The notes beneath the pieces are model-generated. The model was not told where the DNA came from, made no database searches, and was given only the letters and a program-made list of their open reading frames with translations. Below, piece after piece: positions 35,016-44,754 of a DNA stretch of 64,000 bases. The translations under genes and the position numbers were made by a program. Each line of letters opens with the position of its first letter. Position 1 is the first letter of the stretch. The stretch is from positions 1-64,000 of the forward strand of contig OMZU01000024.1 of NCBI GenBank assembly GCA_900315605.1. Reading direction: 5' to 3'. Source of the stretch: an uncultured Eubacteriales bacterium (GTDB taxonomy: Bacteria; Bacillota; Clostridia; Oscillospirales; Acutalibacteraceae).

Positions 35016-36890
35016 TTATCCCTTTTTCTTCTGAGCCAGCCAAATCAGCAAAACACTGATATCAGCCGGTGAAACTCCCGAAATTCTGGACGCCTGCCCA
35101 ATATTCAGAGGCTTTATTTTGTTTAGCTTTTCCTGAGCCTCAAGCCTCAAGCCTGTGATTTGCGTGTAGTCAAAATCAACAGGCAGGTGTTTTTCTTCCA
35201 GCTTTCGCATTTGTTCAACCTGCTTCTGCTGTTTTTGAATGTAGCCCTCATACTTGATCTCGATTTCAACCTGCTCAAAAATATTTGCGTCAAGATTTGG
35301 TCTCCCGGAATCGATCGGAGCAAGTGCCTTATAATCAAGCTGCGGACGTTTCATAAGTTCAATCAACCGAACGCCTGTGCTTATCTCTGATGTTTCACGT
35401 GAAACAAGAATTTGATTGACTTCCTTGGTCGGTGAAATAACAGTTGACCTGAGACGTTCAAACTCGCGGCGTTTGAGCTCCTGCTTGTTAAGAAAGCTTT
35501 CGTAACGTTCGTCAGTGATAAGCCCGATTTTATGTCCGAGCGGAGTGAGACGTTCGTCGGCATTATCCTGCCTGAGCACAAGGCGGTACTCACTGCGCGA
35601 GGTCATCATGCGATACGGTTCGTTCGCACCCTTGGTAACAAGGTCGTCGATCAGCGTGCCGATATAAGAGTTGTCGCGGGTGAGTATAAACGGTTCTTTG
35701 CCCAGCACCTTTTGCGCGGCATTGATTCCTGCGATCAAACCCTGAGCGGCGGCTTCCTCATAACCCGAGCTGCCGTTAAACTGACCTGCACCGAACAAAC
35801 CCTCAAAATTCTTAAATTCCAACGTAGCGTTCATAGCCATTGGATCAACGCAATCATATTCGATTGCATACGCAGGTCTCATAATGATACAGTTTTCGAG
35901 ACCCTTTATTGTATGGTAAAATTTAAGTTGAACCTCCTCGGGGAGAGAAGAACTCATTCCCTGAAGATACATTTCTTCTGTGTTCAATCCGCAAGGCTCT
36001 ATAAAGAGCTGATGTCGGGGCTTATTAGAAAAACGCACGATCTTGTCCTCAAGACTTGGACAGTACCGCGGACCGACGCCTTCGATCTCTCCTGTATAAA
36101 GCGGCGAGCGGTGAATATTGTCAAGAATTATCTGCTTTGTTTCTTCGTTTGTCCAGCTTATATAACAATCAACCTTGTTCTCACCCAGACTCTCGGTTTC
36201 ATAAGAAAACGGCTGCGGAGGCTCGTCGCCCTTTTGAATTTCAAGATCAGAAAAATCTATAGACCTTCGCAGCACCCTTGCAGGCGTACCGGTTTTAAAT
36301 CGCCTGAGCGGAAGTCCAAGCTCCTTTAGGCTCTTGCCAAGCCGAGTTGCAGCAAAAATCCCGTCGGGTCCGCTTTCGTAAGAAATCTCGCCCACAAAAA
36401 TTCTGCCGCCAAGATAGGTTCCTGTGGCTATAATAACAGTCTTGCATTTAAAAACAGCAAGCATTTTTGTGGTCAATTCGTACCCGGAATCGATCTGCCT
36501 GATATCGGTGATCTCAGCCTGACGCAGTTCGAGGTTCGGCTCCAGTTCAAGCTTGCGCTTCATTGTATCGGCATATTTTCTTCTGTCGATTTGAGCACGA
36601 AGCGAATGAACGGCAGGTCCCTTTCCTCTGTTCAGCATACGCGACTGCAAAAAACATTCATCTGCGGTTTTTCCCATTTCACCGCCCAGTGCGTCTATCT
36701 CACGAACAAGATGACCCTTTGCCGTACCGCCGATCGAAGGATTGCAGGGACAGTTGCCCACAGCGTCCATATTAATTGTAAAAACAGCAGTTTTACATCC
36801 AAGCCTTGCGGCGGCAAGCGCAGCCTCGATACCTGCGTGACCTGCTCCGATGACCGCAACGTCATATTCACCAGCAAAATAAGTATTCAT
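35016..36890 (-). CDS. mnmG: tRNA uridine 5-carboxymethylaminomethyl synthase subunit MnmG
   Basis: The 624-residue FAD protein has the dinucleotide fold [40 protein letters not shown], the paired motifs GTYLGGRI and [10 protein letters not shown], and a C-terminal helical domain ([17 protein letters not shown]). With MnmE it builds the cmnm5 group on U34 of several tRNAs, using methylene-THF, glycine or ammonium, and GTP. A perfect parS site lies inside its coding sequence. The mnmE-mnmG-rsmG order is typical. Confidence 0.97.
   Translation of the reverse strand: MNTYFAGEYDVAVIGAGHAGIEAALAAARLGCKTAVFTINMDAVGNCPCNPSIGGTAKGHLVREIDALGGEMGKTADECFLQSRMLNRGKGPAVHSLRAQIDRRKYADTMKRKLELEPNLELRQAEITDIRQIDSGYELTTKMLAVFKCKTVIIATGTYLGGRIFVGEISYESGPDGIFAATRLGKSLKELGLPLRRFKTGTPARVLRRSIDFSDLEIQKGDEPPQPFSYETESLGENKVDCYISWTNEETKQIILDNIHRSPLYTGEIEGVGPRYCPSLEDKIVRFSNKPRHQLFIEPCGLNTEEMYLQGMSSSLPEEVQLKFYHTIKGLENCIIMRPAYAIEYDCVDPMAMNATLEFKNFEGLFGAGQFNGSSGYEEAAAQGLIAGINAAQKVLGKEPFILTRDNSYIGTLIDDLVTKGANEPYRMMTSRSEYRLVLRQDNADERLTPLGHKIGLITDERYESFLNKQELKRREFERLRSTVISPTKEVNQILVSRETSEISTGVRLIELMKRPQLDYKALAPIDSGRPNLDANIFEQVEIEIKYEGYIQKQQKQVEQMRKLEEKHLPVDFDYTQITGLRLEAQEKLNKIKPLNIGQASRISGVSPADISVLLIWLAQKKKG
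35391..35406. promoter_or_regulatory. parS: parS site 2, within mnmG
   Basis: A second exact TGTTTCACGTGAAACA, encoding part of the mnmG segment reading [10 protein letters not shown]. It is 2.6 kb from the first site, and both lie on the left arm a few kb from oriC. Confidence 0.95.
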
Positions 36891-36932
36891 ACTACCATTA
36901 AAATCCTTAATTATTATTATTTTGGTTTGAAA

Positions 36933-38297
36933 TTATTTTCCAACGCAGAAGTTGTGGAACACACGATCAACTATTTCTTCGCTCACTCTTTCGCCGGTGA
37001 GCTCCAAAACAGCAGAAATGGCTTCTTCCAGAGAAACTGTTACGGCGTCATATGTCATCCCGTTTTTCAGTGACTCCTTTGCTTCGGTAACGGAGCGCAG
37101 CGCATTAACGACCGCAGTTCTCTGGCGTTCATTTGAAAGAATCCCTTCGCTCGGATTCAGCTTGTCCGTACCGGCGATTTTGCGAACAGCAGAAATAATT
37201 TCTTCTTTTCCCTCACCGCTCGCTGCGGAAACCTTTATAATATTGTCGCAATAATCCGCGATCTTATCTGTATCTAATTTGCCGACAAGGTCTGTTTTGT
37301 TTATGATGACAATTGTAGGAACGTTTTTTGCTTCTTTAAGCAGCGAAAAATCCTCGTCATTCAGCTCGCGGCTGTTATCCAAGACCGCAAGAAGCAAACC
37401 GCATTGTTCAAGACGTTTTCTTGCTTTTTCAACGCCGATTTTTTCAACCTCGTCGTTTGTTGATCTCAACCCTGCGGTATCACTGAGCCTGAGTATAACA
37501 TCACCGACCAGCACGGTATCCTCAACAACGTCGCGCGTTGTGCCCGGAATATTGGTGACAATGCTTCTTTCACTGCCGGAAAGCAAGTTCATCAGGGTTG
37601 ATTTGCCAACGTTCGGTCTGCCTGCAATAACAGTATCAATTCCTTCCTTAACCGCTTGACCGCTATCGTATGTATTAAGCAAATGAGAAAGAGAAGATAT
37701 CGCTTTGTCACAAGCGTCAAAAATCATATCGTCCGTAACCTCGGCAATATCTTCCTCAGGATAATCCGCCCACGCAGAAAGATGAGAAGCCAGATTCAAA
37801 AGATCATTTTTTATATCATCAAGCTTTGCTCTGAGCGCGCCGTCCTTTACACAAAGCGCAGCACGAGCGGCACTTTTGCTTCGCGCGCTGATAATATCCG
37901 CAACAGCCTCAGCCTCGGTAAGGTCCATTTTACCGTTGAGAAATGCCCGCTTGGTAAATTCACCCGGTTCGGCAGGTCTCGCGCCGCTGTCCAATGCGGC
38001 TCTGAGAACGCGGGCAGTAACATAAACTCCGCCGTGACAGGACAGTTCAACAACATTTTCTCCCGTATAGCTGTGGGGCGCACGAAAAACAAGCGCGACT
38101 GCTTCATCAATCTCCTCGCCGCCGAAAGTAACCTTTCCGAACGCGGCAGTGTAGCCCTTCATATCAGTCAGCTTTTTATTATTAATATTTTTGAAAATCT
38201 TATCGGCAATTTTGATCGCACTTTCACCCGAAATGCGAATAACACCGATACCGCCCTCGCCCTGAGCGGTACTTATAGCAGCTATTGTATTACTCAT
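36933..38297 (-). CDS. mnmE: tRNA modification GTPase MnmE
   Basis: The 454-residue protein has the N-terminal tetrahydrofolate domain (TIAAISTAQGEGGIGVIRISG, ELSCHGG), a helical domain, and an inserted G domain: AGRPNVGKSTLMNLLSG, TNIPGTTRD, DTAGLRST, NKTD. It ends FHNFCVGK, a variant of the usual C-[ILV]-G-K catalytic end. It partners MnmG. A GC-poor hairpin with a weak T tail lies between it and khpB. Confidence 0.97.
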   Translation of the reverse strand: MSNTIAAISTAQGEGGIGVIRISGESAIKIADKIFKNINNKKLTDMKGYTAAFGKVTFGGEEIDEAVALVFRAPHSYTGENVVELSCHGGVYVTARVLRAALDSGARPAEPGEFTKRAFLNGKMDLTEAEAVADIISARSKSAARAALCVKDGALRAKLDDIKNDLLNLASHLSAWADYPEEDIAEVTDDMIFDACDKAISSLSHLLNTYDSGQAVKEGIDTVIAGRPNVGKSTLMNLLSGSERSIVTNIPGTTRDVVEDTVLVGDVILRLSDTAGLRSTNDEVEKIGVEKARKRLEQCGLLLAVLDNSRELNDEDFSLLKEAKNVPTIVIINKTDLVGKLDTDKIADYCDNIIKVSAASGEGKEEIISAVRKIAGTDKLNPSEGILSNERQRTAVVNALRSVTEAKESLKNGMTYDAVTVSLEEAISAVLELTGERVSEEIVDRVFHNFCVGK

Positions 38298-38387
38298 ATA
38301 TCTTTATGTTCAAACTGTTCTTATACTGATAAAATGGAGATAATGGCTAAGCTTTGCTTAATCATTACCTCCGATTTTTTGTAGATA

Positions 38388-39209
38388 TTATTTGTCGATT
38401 CTTCCGTAAAGACCGGTTTCTCCGCCCTCATTAAGAGGAACTCTGTTTGGATCTGCCGGAGCAGCAGCCGGCTTTGAGCCGCCTCTGCCGTTATAAGGAC
38501 GTCTGCCGCCCCTGTTGCCGCCTCTGTTACCGCCCCTGTTGCCTTTGTAGGGCTTGCGGTAATTCTGCTTAAAGTTAGGATCAACGCCGATAACAACGTG
38601 TCTGTTGCTGTTTTCGCCCTCACTCCATGAGGTTGCGCCGTTGACCTTTTGAACCGCGGTATGAATTATCCTTCTTTCATAAGGATTCATAGGCTCAAGA
38701 CTTGTCTTTTTGCCTGTCTTGATAGCCTTGAACGCAAGCTTTCTACCCAGGATCTCAAGAGTTTTTTCTCTTTTTTCTCTATAGTCTCCGGTGTTGATCG
38801 TAACCTTGACATAATCCTTTTCGGCATGATTGGCAACAAGACTTGTAAGGTACTGAAGCGAATCCAGGGTCTCGCCCCTTCTTCCGATAACAAAGCCAAC
38901 GTCCTCGCCCTCAAGGTCAAATTCGATTCCGCCTTCTACCTCTTTTTTCTCAATCGTGATGTTTTCAAGACCCATCTTGTCGAGAACCTGTCTCAAAAAT
39001 TCCTCTGCGCCCATTTCGGGTTCAGGCTCTTCTTGTACAATAACCTTAACCTTTGCCGGAGAGCCGCCGAAAAGTCCGAATTTTTTCTTTTCGGCACGCT
39101 GAATCAGCTCAAATTCAACGTCGTCCGTCTCGCTCAGACCAAGCTGTCTTTTTGCGTCGTTAAGAGCCTCAAGCTCTGTTTCGCCAACGCCGATTGCTTC
39201 TCTAGTCAC
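38388..39209 (-). CDS. khpB: RNA-binding protein KhpB (Jag/EloR) with Arg-Gly-Gly tail
   Basis: The 273-residue protein holds a Jag-N domain (REAIGVGETELEALNDAKRQLGL, then KKKFGLFGGSPAKVKV), a KH domain with GFVIGRRGETLDSLQYLTSL near 110, and an R3H domain (REKREKTLEILGRKLA...MNPYERRIIHTAVQKV). The C-terminus continues for about 65 residues of NRGGNRGGNRGGRRPYNGRGG type, which most relatives lack. It binds RNA and influences cell elongation and division. It starts with GTG, with GGAGA upstream. It follows yidC as usual. Confidence 0.93.
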   Translation of the reverse strand: MTREAIGVGETELEALNDAKRQLGLSETDDVEFELIQRAEKKKFGLFGGSPAKVKVIVQEEPEPEMGAEEFLRQVLDKMGLENITIEKKEVEGGIEFDLEGEDVGFVIGRRGETLDSLQYLTSLVANHAEKDYVKVTINTGDYREKREKTLEILGRKLAFKAIKTGKKTSLEPMNPYERRIIHTAVQKVNGATSWSEGENSNRHVVIGVDPNFKQNYRKPYKGNRGGNRGGNRGGRRPYNGRGGSKPAAAPADPNRVPLNEGGETGLYGRIDK

Positions 39210-39312
39210 GTTAATTTTCTCCTTTTATTTGAATAAATATATCAGGCTGTCCGCGCCGAGAACTGCGCCGCGCCTTTTTTACCTCATTATATATTACTAA
39301 AATTTTGACGCT

Positions 39313-40308
39313 TTAGCGTTTTCTGCCTCTGTTATTCTGATTTGAGGACTTTGCAGAGAATTCTTTTGCCTCTGCCGGAACATAAGAATACTGAACCTTT
39401 GCCTCATTTTCAAACATAAGCGCAGCATGTCTTGCTTCTGCGTTTGCAGTGATCTTCTGCGGACTGCAAATCTTTGCCAGCACAAGCGACTGAACCAAGC
39501 TGAGAAGTGCAGAAATGATCCAATAAAAAGCCATTGCCGCAGGCACATTGTATGTGATCCATGCAGAGAACAGCGGCAAGCCGTACATAGCGATCTTCAT
39601 GCAGCCCTGCTGCTGAGCCATCTGGTTGTTGTTGACCTTCTGCATAATAAACTGCGAACCGAGGTTTGAAAGCAAGCTGAATACCGGGAACAGAGTATAG
39701 GGTGAAAACAAGCCTCTCTCGTTTGGAATTACAAGCAAGTCTATTCCAAAGAAGTTAAAACCGTTTCCAAAGCTTTCAATAGCAGAAATTTCCGAAGAGT
39801 TAAAAATATTTTGAATTGCCTCGGTGTTTACGATATTCGGGAACACCTTGAGCAAACCGATTTCCTGATATGTTTGATTTATGCTCGAAACATAACCCGG
39901 AATTGTGTTCACATAACTGATCGCAGACTGAATACTCTGCGAATTGATATGAAGCGTGTTGGTCAGCGGCTGTGCAACAGCATAGAAAATACCGAAAAGG
40001 ACGATGATCGGAACTATCGACGTCAGGCATCCGCCCATTGGCTTAACGCCTTCCTTTTCGTACAGCTTATTCATTTCTTCCTGGAGCTTTTGCTTATTGT
40101 TAGCGTATTTTTCTCTCAGCTCCTGCTGTTTTTTCTGCATTTTGGCAGTGCCGGCCATTGATTTTTGCTGCTTTACCGAAAACGGCAAAAGAATAAGCTT
40201 TACAACAAGTGTAAACGCTATGATCGCCAGACCGAAATTTTGGAGAACATAGAATATACCCCAAAGGATATATCCGAAAGCGTACCCCAGAAATCCAAAT
40301 ATTTGCAT
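39313..40308 (-). CDS. yidC: Membrane protein insertase YidC/OxaA
   Basis: The 331-residue protein has five core membrane helices: FGLAIIAFTLVVKLILLPFSVKQQKS, the cytoplasmic coiled hairpin KMQKKQQELREKYANNKQKLQEEMNKLYEKEG, GGCLTSIVPIIVLFGIFYAV, and a last pair including PAAMAFYWIISALLSLVQ. The Arg of the groove found in many homologues is replaced by the Lys of VVKLILLPFS. A central extracellular loop of about 75 residues is longer than usual. No lipoprotein signal is present. It inserts proteins with or without Sec. Confidence 0.95.
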   Translation of the reverse strand: MQIFGFLGYAFGYILWGIFYVLQNFGLAIIAFTLVVKLILLPFSVKQQKSMAGTAKMQKKQQELREKYANNKQKLQEEMNKLYEKEGVKPMGGCLTSIVPIIVLFGIFYAVAQPLTNTLHINSQSIQSAISYVNTIPGYVSSINQTYQEIGLLKVFPNIVNTEAIQNIFNSSEISAIESFGNGFNFFGIDLLVIPNERGLFSPYTLFPVFSLLSNLGSQFIMQKVNNNQMAQQQGCMKIAMYGLPLFSAWITYNVPAAMAFYWIISALLSLVQSLVLAKICSPQKITANAEARHAALMFENEAKVQYSYVPAEAKEFSAKSSNQNNRGRKR

Positions 40309-40414
40309 ATTGTTCCTTTCTGTTTGATCCGGACTTTTGAAAAAGAAGATCCGGATTCGTTGATTTAGGACGGATATCTCAAAGCATAAATATAAGGTTA
40401 TTTTTTATAACTTA

Positions 40415-40444
40415 TTAATAGATATCCAAAAAAGTTATTGTCAA
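40415..40444 (-). promoter_or_regulatory. Probable yidC promoter
   Basis: On the minus strand TTGACA (40439-40444) and TATTAA (40415-40420) are 18 bp apart, about 107 bp before yidC. An inverted repeat (atatcaaag/ctttgatat) lies just upstream, between yidD and this promoter. Confidence 0.6.
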
Positions 40445-40519
40445 AACGATTTTTTGACTTCAAATATCAAAGAAAAATCTAATATGACTTTGATATAATC
40501 TGCTTGACCTACCAAAAAA

Positions 40520-40753
40520 TTACTTTTTTTTGCGTTTTTTTCTTTCCGGAACAGGATCGTATCCACCCTTAGAAAACGGGTTGCAGCGCAAAAAACGCCA
40601 AATAGTCATCATCATACCGATGAAAGCACCATAGCTTTCAATTGCCTCAATTCCATATTGAGAACAGGTAGGATAATATTTGCACCTGGGCGGGGTATTT
40701 GGCGAAATCGACCGCTGATAAAACTTTATTGCGGAAATCAAAAGCTTTTTCAT
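40520..40753 (-). CDS. yidD: Membrane protein insertion efficiency factor YidD
   Basis: The 77-residue protein has the whole family pattern: [42 protein letters not shown], then [17 protein letters not shown] and a Lys/Arg tail. It sits at the inner face of the membrane and helps YidC. It overlaps rnpA by four bases. Confidence 0.95.
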   Translation of the reverse strand: MKKLLISAIKFYQRSISPNTPPRCKYYPTCSQYGIEAIESYGAFIGMMMTIWRFLRCNPFSKGGYDPVPERKKRKKK

Positions 40754-41094
40754 TTTTCTAAATCCAATGCGCCTGCCTGTGAAAGATGATTTTTCATGGC
40801 GCGCGTGATCACATAAGATTTTACCGCCGGAGTTTTGGCTCTTGCAACAAACACAAAATCATATCCTTCCCTGATTTTGGGATAAAGCTCGCGATACGCT
40901 GTGCGGATCACCCTTCTGGCTCTTGTCCGGCTAACAGCCTTGCCAACCTTTTTGCCCGTTGTGATTCCGTAACGCTTTGCTCCTGATTTATTTTTTTGAA
41001 CATATGTCACAAGCACAGGACTGACAAAGGATTTTCCGCGCCTGTATATTCGTGAAAAATCCCTGTTTTCCTTTAAAGTAATATATTCGCTCAT
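40750..41094 (-). CDS. rnpA: Ribonuclease P protein component
   Basis: The 114-residue basic protein begins [29 protein letters not shown] and contains the RNA-binding signature [22 protein letters not shown]. It is the protein cofactor of the RNase P ribozyme that matures tRNA 5' ends. GGAGGG precedes the ATG. Second gene of the rpmH-rnpA-yidD cluster. Confidence 0.96.
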   Translation of the reverse strand: MSEYITLKENRDFSRIYRRGKSFVSPVLVTYVQKNKSGAKRYGITTGKKVGKAVSRTRARRVIRTAYRELYPKIREGYDFVFVARAKTPAVKSYVITRAMKNHLSQAGALDLEK

Positions 41095-41141
41095 TATTGC
41101 GCACCCTCCGGCAAACGACCGAAAATCAGACTTCTTACCCT

Positions 41142-41173
41142 AAAAAAGAAAGACCACCGATAAAAAGTGGTCT
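41142..41173 (-). terminator. Partial terminator between rpmH and rnpA
   Basis: On the minus strand agaccac/gtggtct pair around a 9-nt loop, with TTTCTTTTTT after. The modest stem suggests an attenuator that lowers rnpA expression relative to rpmH, as is common in this cluster. Confidence 0.65.
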
Positions 41174-41178
41174 GTTCT

Positions 41179-41313
41179 TTAGTAAGACAGCCTTTTTCTT
41201 CCTTTAGCTCTTCTTCTGGCTAAAACCTTTCTGCCGTTTGATGTAGACATTCTTTTTCTGAAACCGTGCTCTTTTTTTCTGTGAAGCTTCTTTGGCTGGT
41301 ATGTTCTGAACAT
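41179..41313 (-). CDS. rpmH: 50S ribosomal protein L34
   Basis: The 44-residue protein reads [20 protein letters not shown] at its start, then [20 protein letters not shown] and a short RLSY end, the canonical L34 except that MF replaces the common MK at the start. The GGGAGG ribosome site and a perfect promoter precede it. It is the first leftward gene from the origin. Confidence 0.97.
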   Translation of the reverse strand: MFRTYQPKKLHRKKEHGFRKRMSTSNGRKVLARRRAKGRKRLSY

Positions 41314-41354
41314 ATCTGTAAACCTCCCTTCAAACTATAACCTTGCACCATAGC

Positions 41355-41383
41355 ATTATAGCCTAAATATGCCGCTAAGTCAA
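41355..41383 (-). promoter_or_regulatory. rpmH promoter
   Basis: On the minus strand TTGACT (41378-41383) and TATAAT (41355-41360) are 17 bp apart. Confidence 0.9.
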
Positions 41384-41657
41384 GCCTTTTTTGCCTTTTG
41401 AAATCATAAAAATTTAAGTTTTCCACATCTTGTATTTTGTTTGGTTCATCACCACAATATTTTACGGCATATCATAAACTCTCAATATGCCGCCGCATAA
41501 TTTTGGTGCTTTGTTCGCAAACAAAAATTTTTTCGTAAGAATGGACAAAAAAGCAGCTAAAAACCAACGTATTTCCAAGACTTTTCGGTAAAACCGACAG
41601 AATAATAATCAGCCAAGCCGTGCGCTGCCGTCTGTGCGTTGCCGACTTAAAAAATGC
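41384..41657. other. oriC: Probable chromosomal replication origin region, upstream half
   Basis: This 274-bp gene-free stretch lies between the divergent rpmH and dnaA promoters, where gene direction switches from all leftward to all rightward. That is the classical Firmicutes oriC position. Only one near-consensus DnaA box was found, TTTTCCACA at 41420-41428. An 8-bp inverted repeat (cggcatat/atatgccg) spans 41464-41494. The origin call is from gene order and strand switch, not from a box cluster. Confidence 0.65.
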
Positions 41658-41686
41658 TTGATTTTTATTTTGGTTTGAGGTATAAT
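41658..41686 (+). promoter_or_regulatory. dnaA promoter
   Basis: TTGATT (41658-41663) and TATAAT (41681-41686) with a 17-bp spacer, 91 bp before the dnaA start. Confidence 0.85.
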
Positions 41687-41777
41687 TTATATTGTATGGA
41701 TTTCTAATAAATAGGGGAATTTTTAAGATCAGAAAGGGGCGCGAAAAATCGCGCAAAATGAGAGGAAGGTTGAATTA

Positions 41778-43100
41778 ATGAATTCATTTGACGACGCCTG
41801 GGAGCTTATCTGCTCATATTGTAAGAGTAAGATTACCGACGTAGCTTATAATACCTGGATCAGCCGAATCAAGCCCATGAATTTGGATTTTGACACAAAT
41901 ACGGCATATCTAACTGTGCCCAACGATTTTCACAGACAAACCATAGCACGCTGCTACATACCTCTGCTCAACGAGGCTTTTGAAGCTATTTTTGACACAA
42001 AATTTAATATAGATCTCAAAACCGAAGAAAAGCCGCCGGAATTTGTTGAGAAAAAGACTGTTCCCGACGAAATCAGCGACGAAAATTACGAATATACCTT
42101 TGACACCTTTATTGTCGGCTCGTCAAACAAGTTTGCTCACGCTGCCTGTCTTGCCGTTGCCACAAACCCGTCAAAGGCATATAATCCGCTGTTCTTATAC
42201 GGAAATTCCGGACTCGGCAAAACTCATTTGCTGCACGCTATCGGAAACGAAATCAAAAAAAATGACCCAAGCAAAATCATTTGCTACATAAAGGGCGACG
42301 ATTTTACAAACGAACTGATCGAATCTCTGAGACTCGCAAAAATGGCTGAGTTCAGACATAAATACAGACAAGCCGACATTCTTTTGGTGGACGACGTTCA
42401 GTTTATCGGCGGCAAGGAAAGCACCCAGGAAGAATTTTTCCACACCTTTAACGCACTCTACGAGGCAAAAAAGCAGATCGTTCTGACCTCCGACCGACCG
42501 CCAAAGGAGATCAAAACTCTTGACGACAGACTTCGCTCACGCTTTGAGCAGGATCTGATCGCCGACATCCAGCCGCCTGACCTTGAAACAAGGATAGCTA
42601 TTATCAAGCGCAAGGCAGAGCTTGTCGATATCGAGCTGAGCAATGAGGTTTGCGAGTACATCGCCTCAAAAATCAAGGCAAATATACGCCAGCTTGAGGG
42701 CACAGTAAAAAAGCTCAAAGCAAAATCCTTGCTCAATAACGAAAAACCGACGATCTCCTCTGCACAAGAGGTCATCGCAGATATTTTGAACAACGACGTT
42801 CCGCCCGAGGTAACAGTCGAGCGTATAATCGAAGAGGTCGCACGCTCCTACGGAGTTTCCCCGGACGAGATACGCTCACAGAAAAACCGAAGCGCGAACA
42901 TAAGCAACGCGCGCCACATCGCTATTTATATCACGCGCGAGATGACAACGCTTCCGATGGTTTCAATCGGAAAGGAATTTGGCGACAGGCACTATTCCAC
43001 TATCATCTATACGATCTCAAAGGTCCAAAAGATGATGGAAAAGGATCAAAAGATCAAGGAGCTTATCGAGGATACCATCAAAAATATAAGAGACCGTTGA
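41778..43100 (+). CDS. dnaA: Chromosomal replication initiator DnaA
   Basis: The 440-residue protein shows all four domains: domain I (1-85, WELICSYCKSKITDVAYNTWISRI), a short linker, the AAA+ domain with NSGLGKTHLLHAIGNEI and ILLVDDVQFIGGK, sensor segments LTSDRPPKEIKTLDDRLRSRFEQ, and the domain IV DNA-binding signature GDRHYSTIIYTISKVQ. It melts oriC and loads the helicase. GGAAGG precedes the ATG. Confidence 0.98.
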   Translation: MNSFDDAWELICSYCKSKITDVAYNTWISRIKPMNLDFDTNTAYLTVPNDFHRQTIARCYIPLLNEAFEAIFDTKFNIDLKTEEKPPEFVEKKTVPDEISDENYEYTFDTFIVGSSNKFAHAACLAVATNPSKAYNPLFLYGNSGLGKTHLLHAIGNEIKKNDPSKIICYIKGDDFTNELIESLRLAKMAEFRHKYRQADILLVDDVQFIGGKESTQEEFFHTFNALYEAKKQIVLTSDRPPKEIKTLDDRLRSRFEQDLIADIQPPDLETRIAIIKRKAELVDIELSNEVCEYIASKIKANIRQLEGTVKKLKAKSLLNNEKPTISSAQEVIADILNNDVPPEVTVERIIEEVARSYGVSPDEIRSQKNRSANISNARHIAIYITREMTTLPMVSIGKEFGDRHYSTIIYTISKVQKMMEKDQKIKELIEDTIKNIRDR

Positions 43101-43436
43101 TCCAATTGAAAATTTAAACATTTTATTAACATTGATTTGTTATCAAAAATGTTGATCGATTTTTGACAGGCGGAAATTTTTAACATTTCCGCTAACATTA
43201 AATAACAAACCATAACAGTAACTAATATCCGTGTTATAATTTTTATTGGGAACTGTTTTAAGAAAAACTCCGTTTTGTCTCTCCTCACCCAAAAATAAAC
43301 ATTCTTTATAAAACTGCCAACTGAGAGACGTGGACAGATTTTTCGCATGGATCAGGGAAGTACAAGGCTTTTCCATGTTTTAACATCACCTACTACGACT
43401 ACTAAATAATATACATTACATAGGAGAGTATATTGC
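43101..43436. other. dnaA-dnaN intergenic region, possible downstream half of the origin
   Basis: This AT-rich 336-bp stretch has several ttaacat-like motifs (for example ttattaaca at 43123-43131) that are weak DnaA-box variants, and a hairpin gcggaaa/tttccgc at 43170-43192. A TATAAT at 43235-43240 could serve dnaN, though its -35 is poor. In many Firmicutes part of oriC, including the unwinding element, lies here. No gene is seen. Confidence 0.5.
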
Positions 43437-44543
43437 ATGAAAATTTCCTGCTTAAGAACCGAGCTTGCAGCAGCGGTAACAAACGCCTCAAGAGCAGTTT
43501 CTTCAAAATCCGCAATACCAGCCCTTGAGGGTGTGCTGTTAAAGGCTCAGGGAGAAAAGCTTAATATCTCGGGCTACAACCTTGAGATCGGAATAACCTC
43601 AGATATCGAGGCGACTGTTCAGCAACCGGGAGAGGTAGTTGTCAGCGCAAAGCTTTTTCTTGATATCGTGCGCAGACTTCCGGAAGAAATCGTTACGATC
43701 GAAACAGACGAAAGACTCATAACCTATATAATCTGCGGCAAGGCGGAATTTCAAATCGTGGGAATGCCCTCGGTCGAATATCCCGATCTGCCGACCTTTG
43801 AAAAAACAAACTCAATAACTATTGATGTAAAAACTCTGCGCGAGATGATCCGCCAGACTGTTTACGCAGTAAGCGACAACGAATCAAAGCCTGTGTATAT
43901 GGGATCGCTCTATGAGCTCGAAAACGGGATATTGAGGATCGTGGCGATCGACGGCTTTAGAATGGCTATCCGAAGCGAGGCGGTCAACAGCGACAGCACT
44001 ACCGACTTTATTGTTCCCGGAAAAACTCAAAACGAGGTTTTGAAGCTTTTGACAGATGATGAAGAACAGGTTGAGATCATTATCGGTCAGCGTCACATCA
44101 CCTATTGCGTAAAAAACTACAAGGTCATTTCAAGACTTATTGAAGGAACCTTTCTTGATTACAGAACAACTATTCCAAAGGAATTTAAGACAGAGCTTGT
44201 TATTAAAACAAGAACTCTGATAGATTCTGTTGAAAGAATGTCGCTGCTTGACAACGAAAGGGTAAAAAGTCCCGTAAGATGCAAGCTTTCAAATGACGAA
44301 ATCAAGCTTTCGTGCGCTTCCGCAGTCGGCAGAGCAAACGACGAGATCTCGGTCACGATCGCCGGAGAGCCGCTTGAAATCGGTTTTAACAACAGATATA
44401 TGCTCGACGCGCTCAGAAATGCAGACGCCGACGAGGTCAGAATAAAATTCAACAGCCCGGTATCTCCTATAGTTATCGAGCCGGTTGAGGGCGACAGCTT
44501 TTTGTACATAGTTGTTCCCGTGAGGATATCTAATGAAATATGA
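43437..44543 (+). CDS. dnaN: DNA polymerase III sliding clamp (beta subunit)
   Basis: The 368-residue protein begins MKISCLRTELAAAVTNASRAVSSKSAIPALEGVLL and carries the three repeated clamp folds, with LRIVAIDGFRMAIR in the second and SPIVIEPVEGDSFLYIVVPVR at the end, typical of the beta clamp. It forms the dimeric ring that tethers the polymerase. Last codons overlap yaaA by 11 bases. Confidence 0.97.
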   Translation: MKISCLRTELAAAVTNASRAVSSKSAIPALEGVLLKAQGEKLNISGYNLEIGITSDIEATVQQPGEVVVSAKLFLDIVRRLPEEIVTIETDERLITYIICGKAEFQIVGMPSVEYPDLPTFEKTNSITIDVKTLREMIRQTVYAVSDNESKPVYMGSLYELENGILRIVAIDGFRMAIRSEAVNSDSTTDFIVPGKTQNEVLKLLTDDEEQVEIIIGQRHITYCVKNYKVISRLIEGTFLDYRTTIPKEFKTELVIKTRTLIDSVERMSLLDNERVKSPVRCKLSNDEIKLSCASAVGRANDEISVTIAGEPLEIGFNNRYMLDALRNADADEVRIKFNSPVSPIVIEPVEGDSFLYIVVPVRISNEI

Positions 44544-44754
44544 GACAGTAGAAATCGACACAGAATTTATTCGCCTTCAGGATCTTCTAAAGCTTGGCGG
44601 TGCGGTTCAAACAGGCGGCATGGCAAAGCTTGAGATACAAAACGGCGAAGTGAGCGTAAACGACGAAATCTGCACCATGAGAGGAAAAAAACTCAGACCG
44701 GGCGATTTTGCCGAATACAACGGGCTTAGGCTGATTGTTGAAGCAAAAAAATGA
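44533..44754 (+). CDS. yaaA: S4-domain RNA-binding protein YaaA (RlbA)
   Basis: The 73-residue protein is a lone S4 domain: FIRLQDLLKLGGAVQTGGMAKLEIQNGEVSVNDEICTMRGKKLRPGD. It normally sits between dnaN and recF in Firmicutes and probably acts in ribosome assembly. It overlaps dnaN by 11 and recF by four bases. Confidence 0.93.
   Translation: MKYETVEIDTEFIRLQDLLKLGGAVQTGGMAKLEIQNGEVSVNDEICTMRGKKLRPGDFAEYNGLRLIVEAKK

Noticed and set aside
38298..38387. Short peptide gene between mnmE and khpB
   Set aside because: A 14-codon frame follows GGAGG by only two bases, and the DNA is better read as a hairpin terminator.
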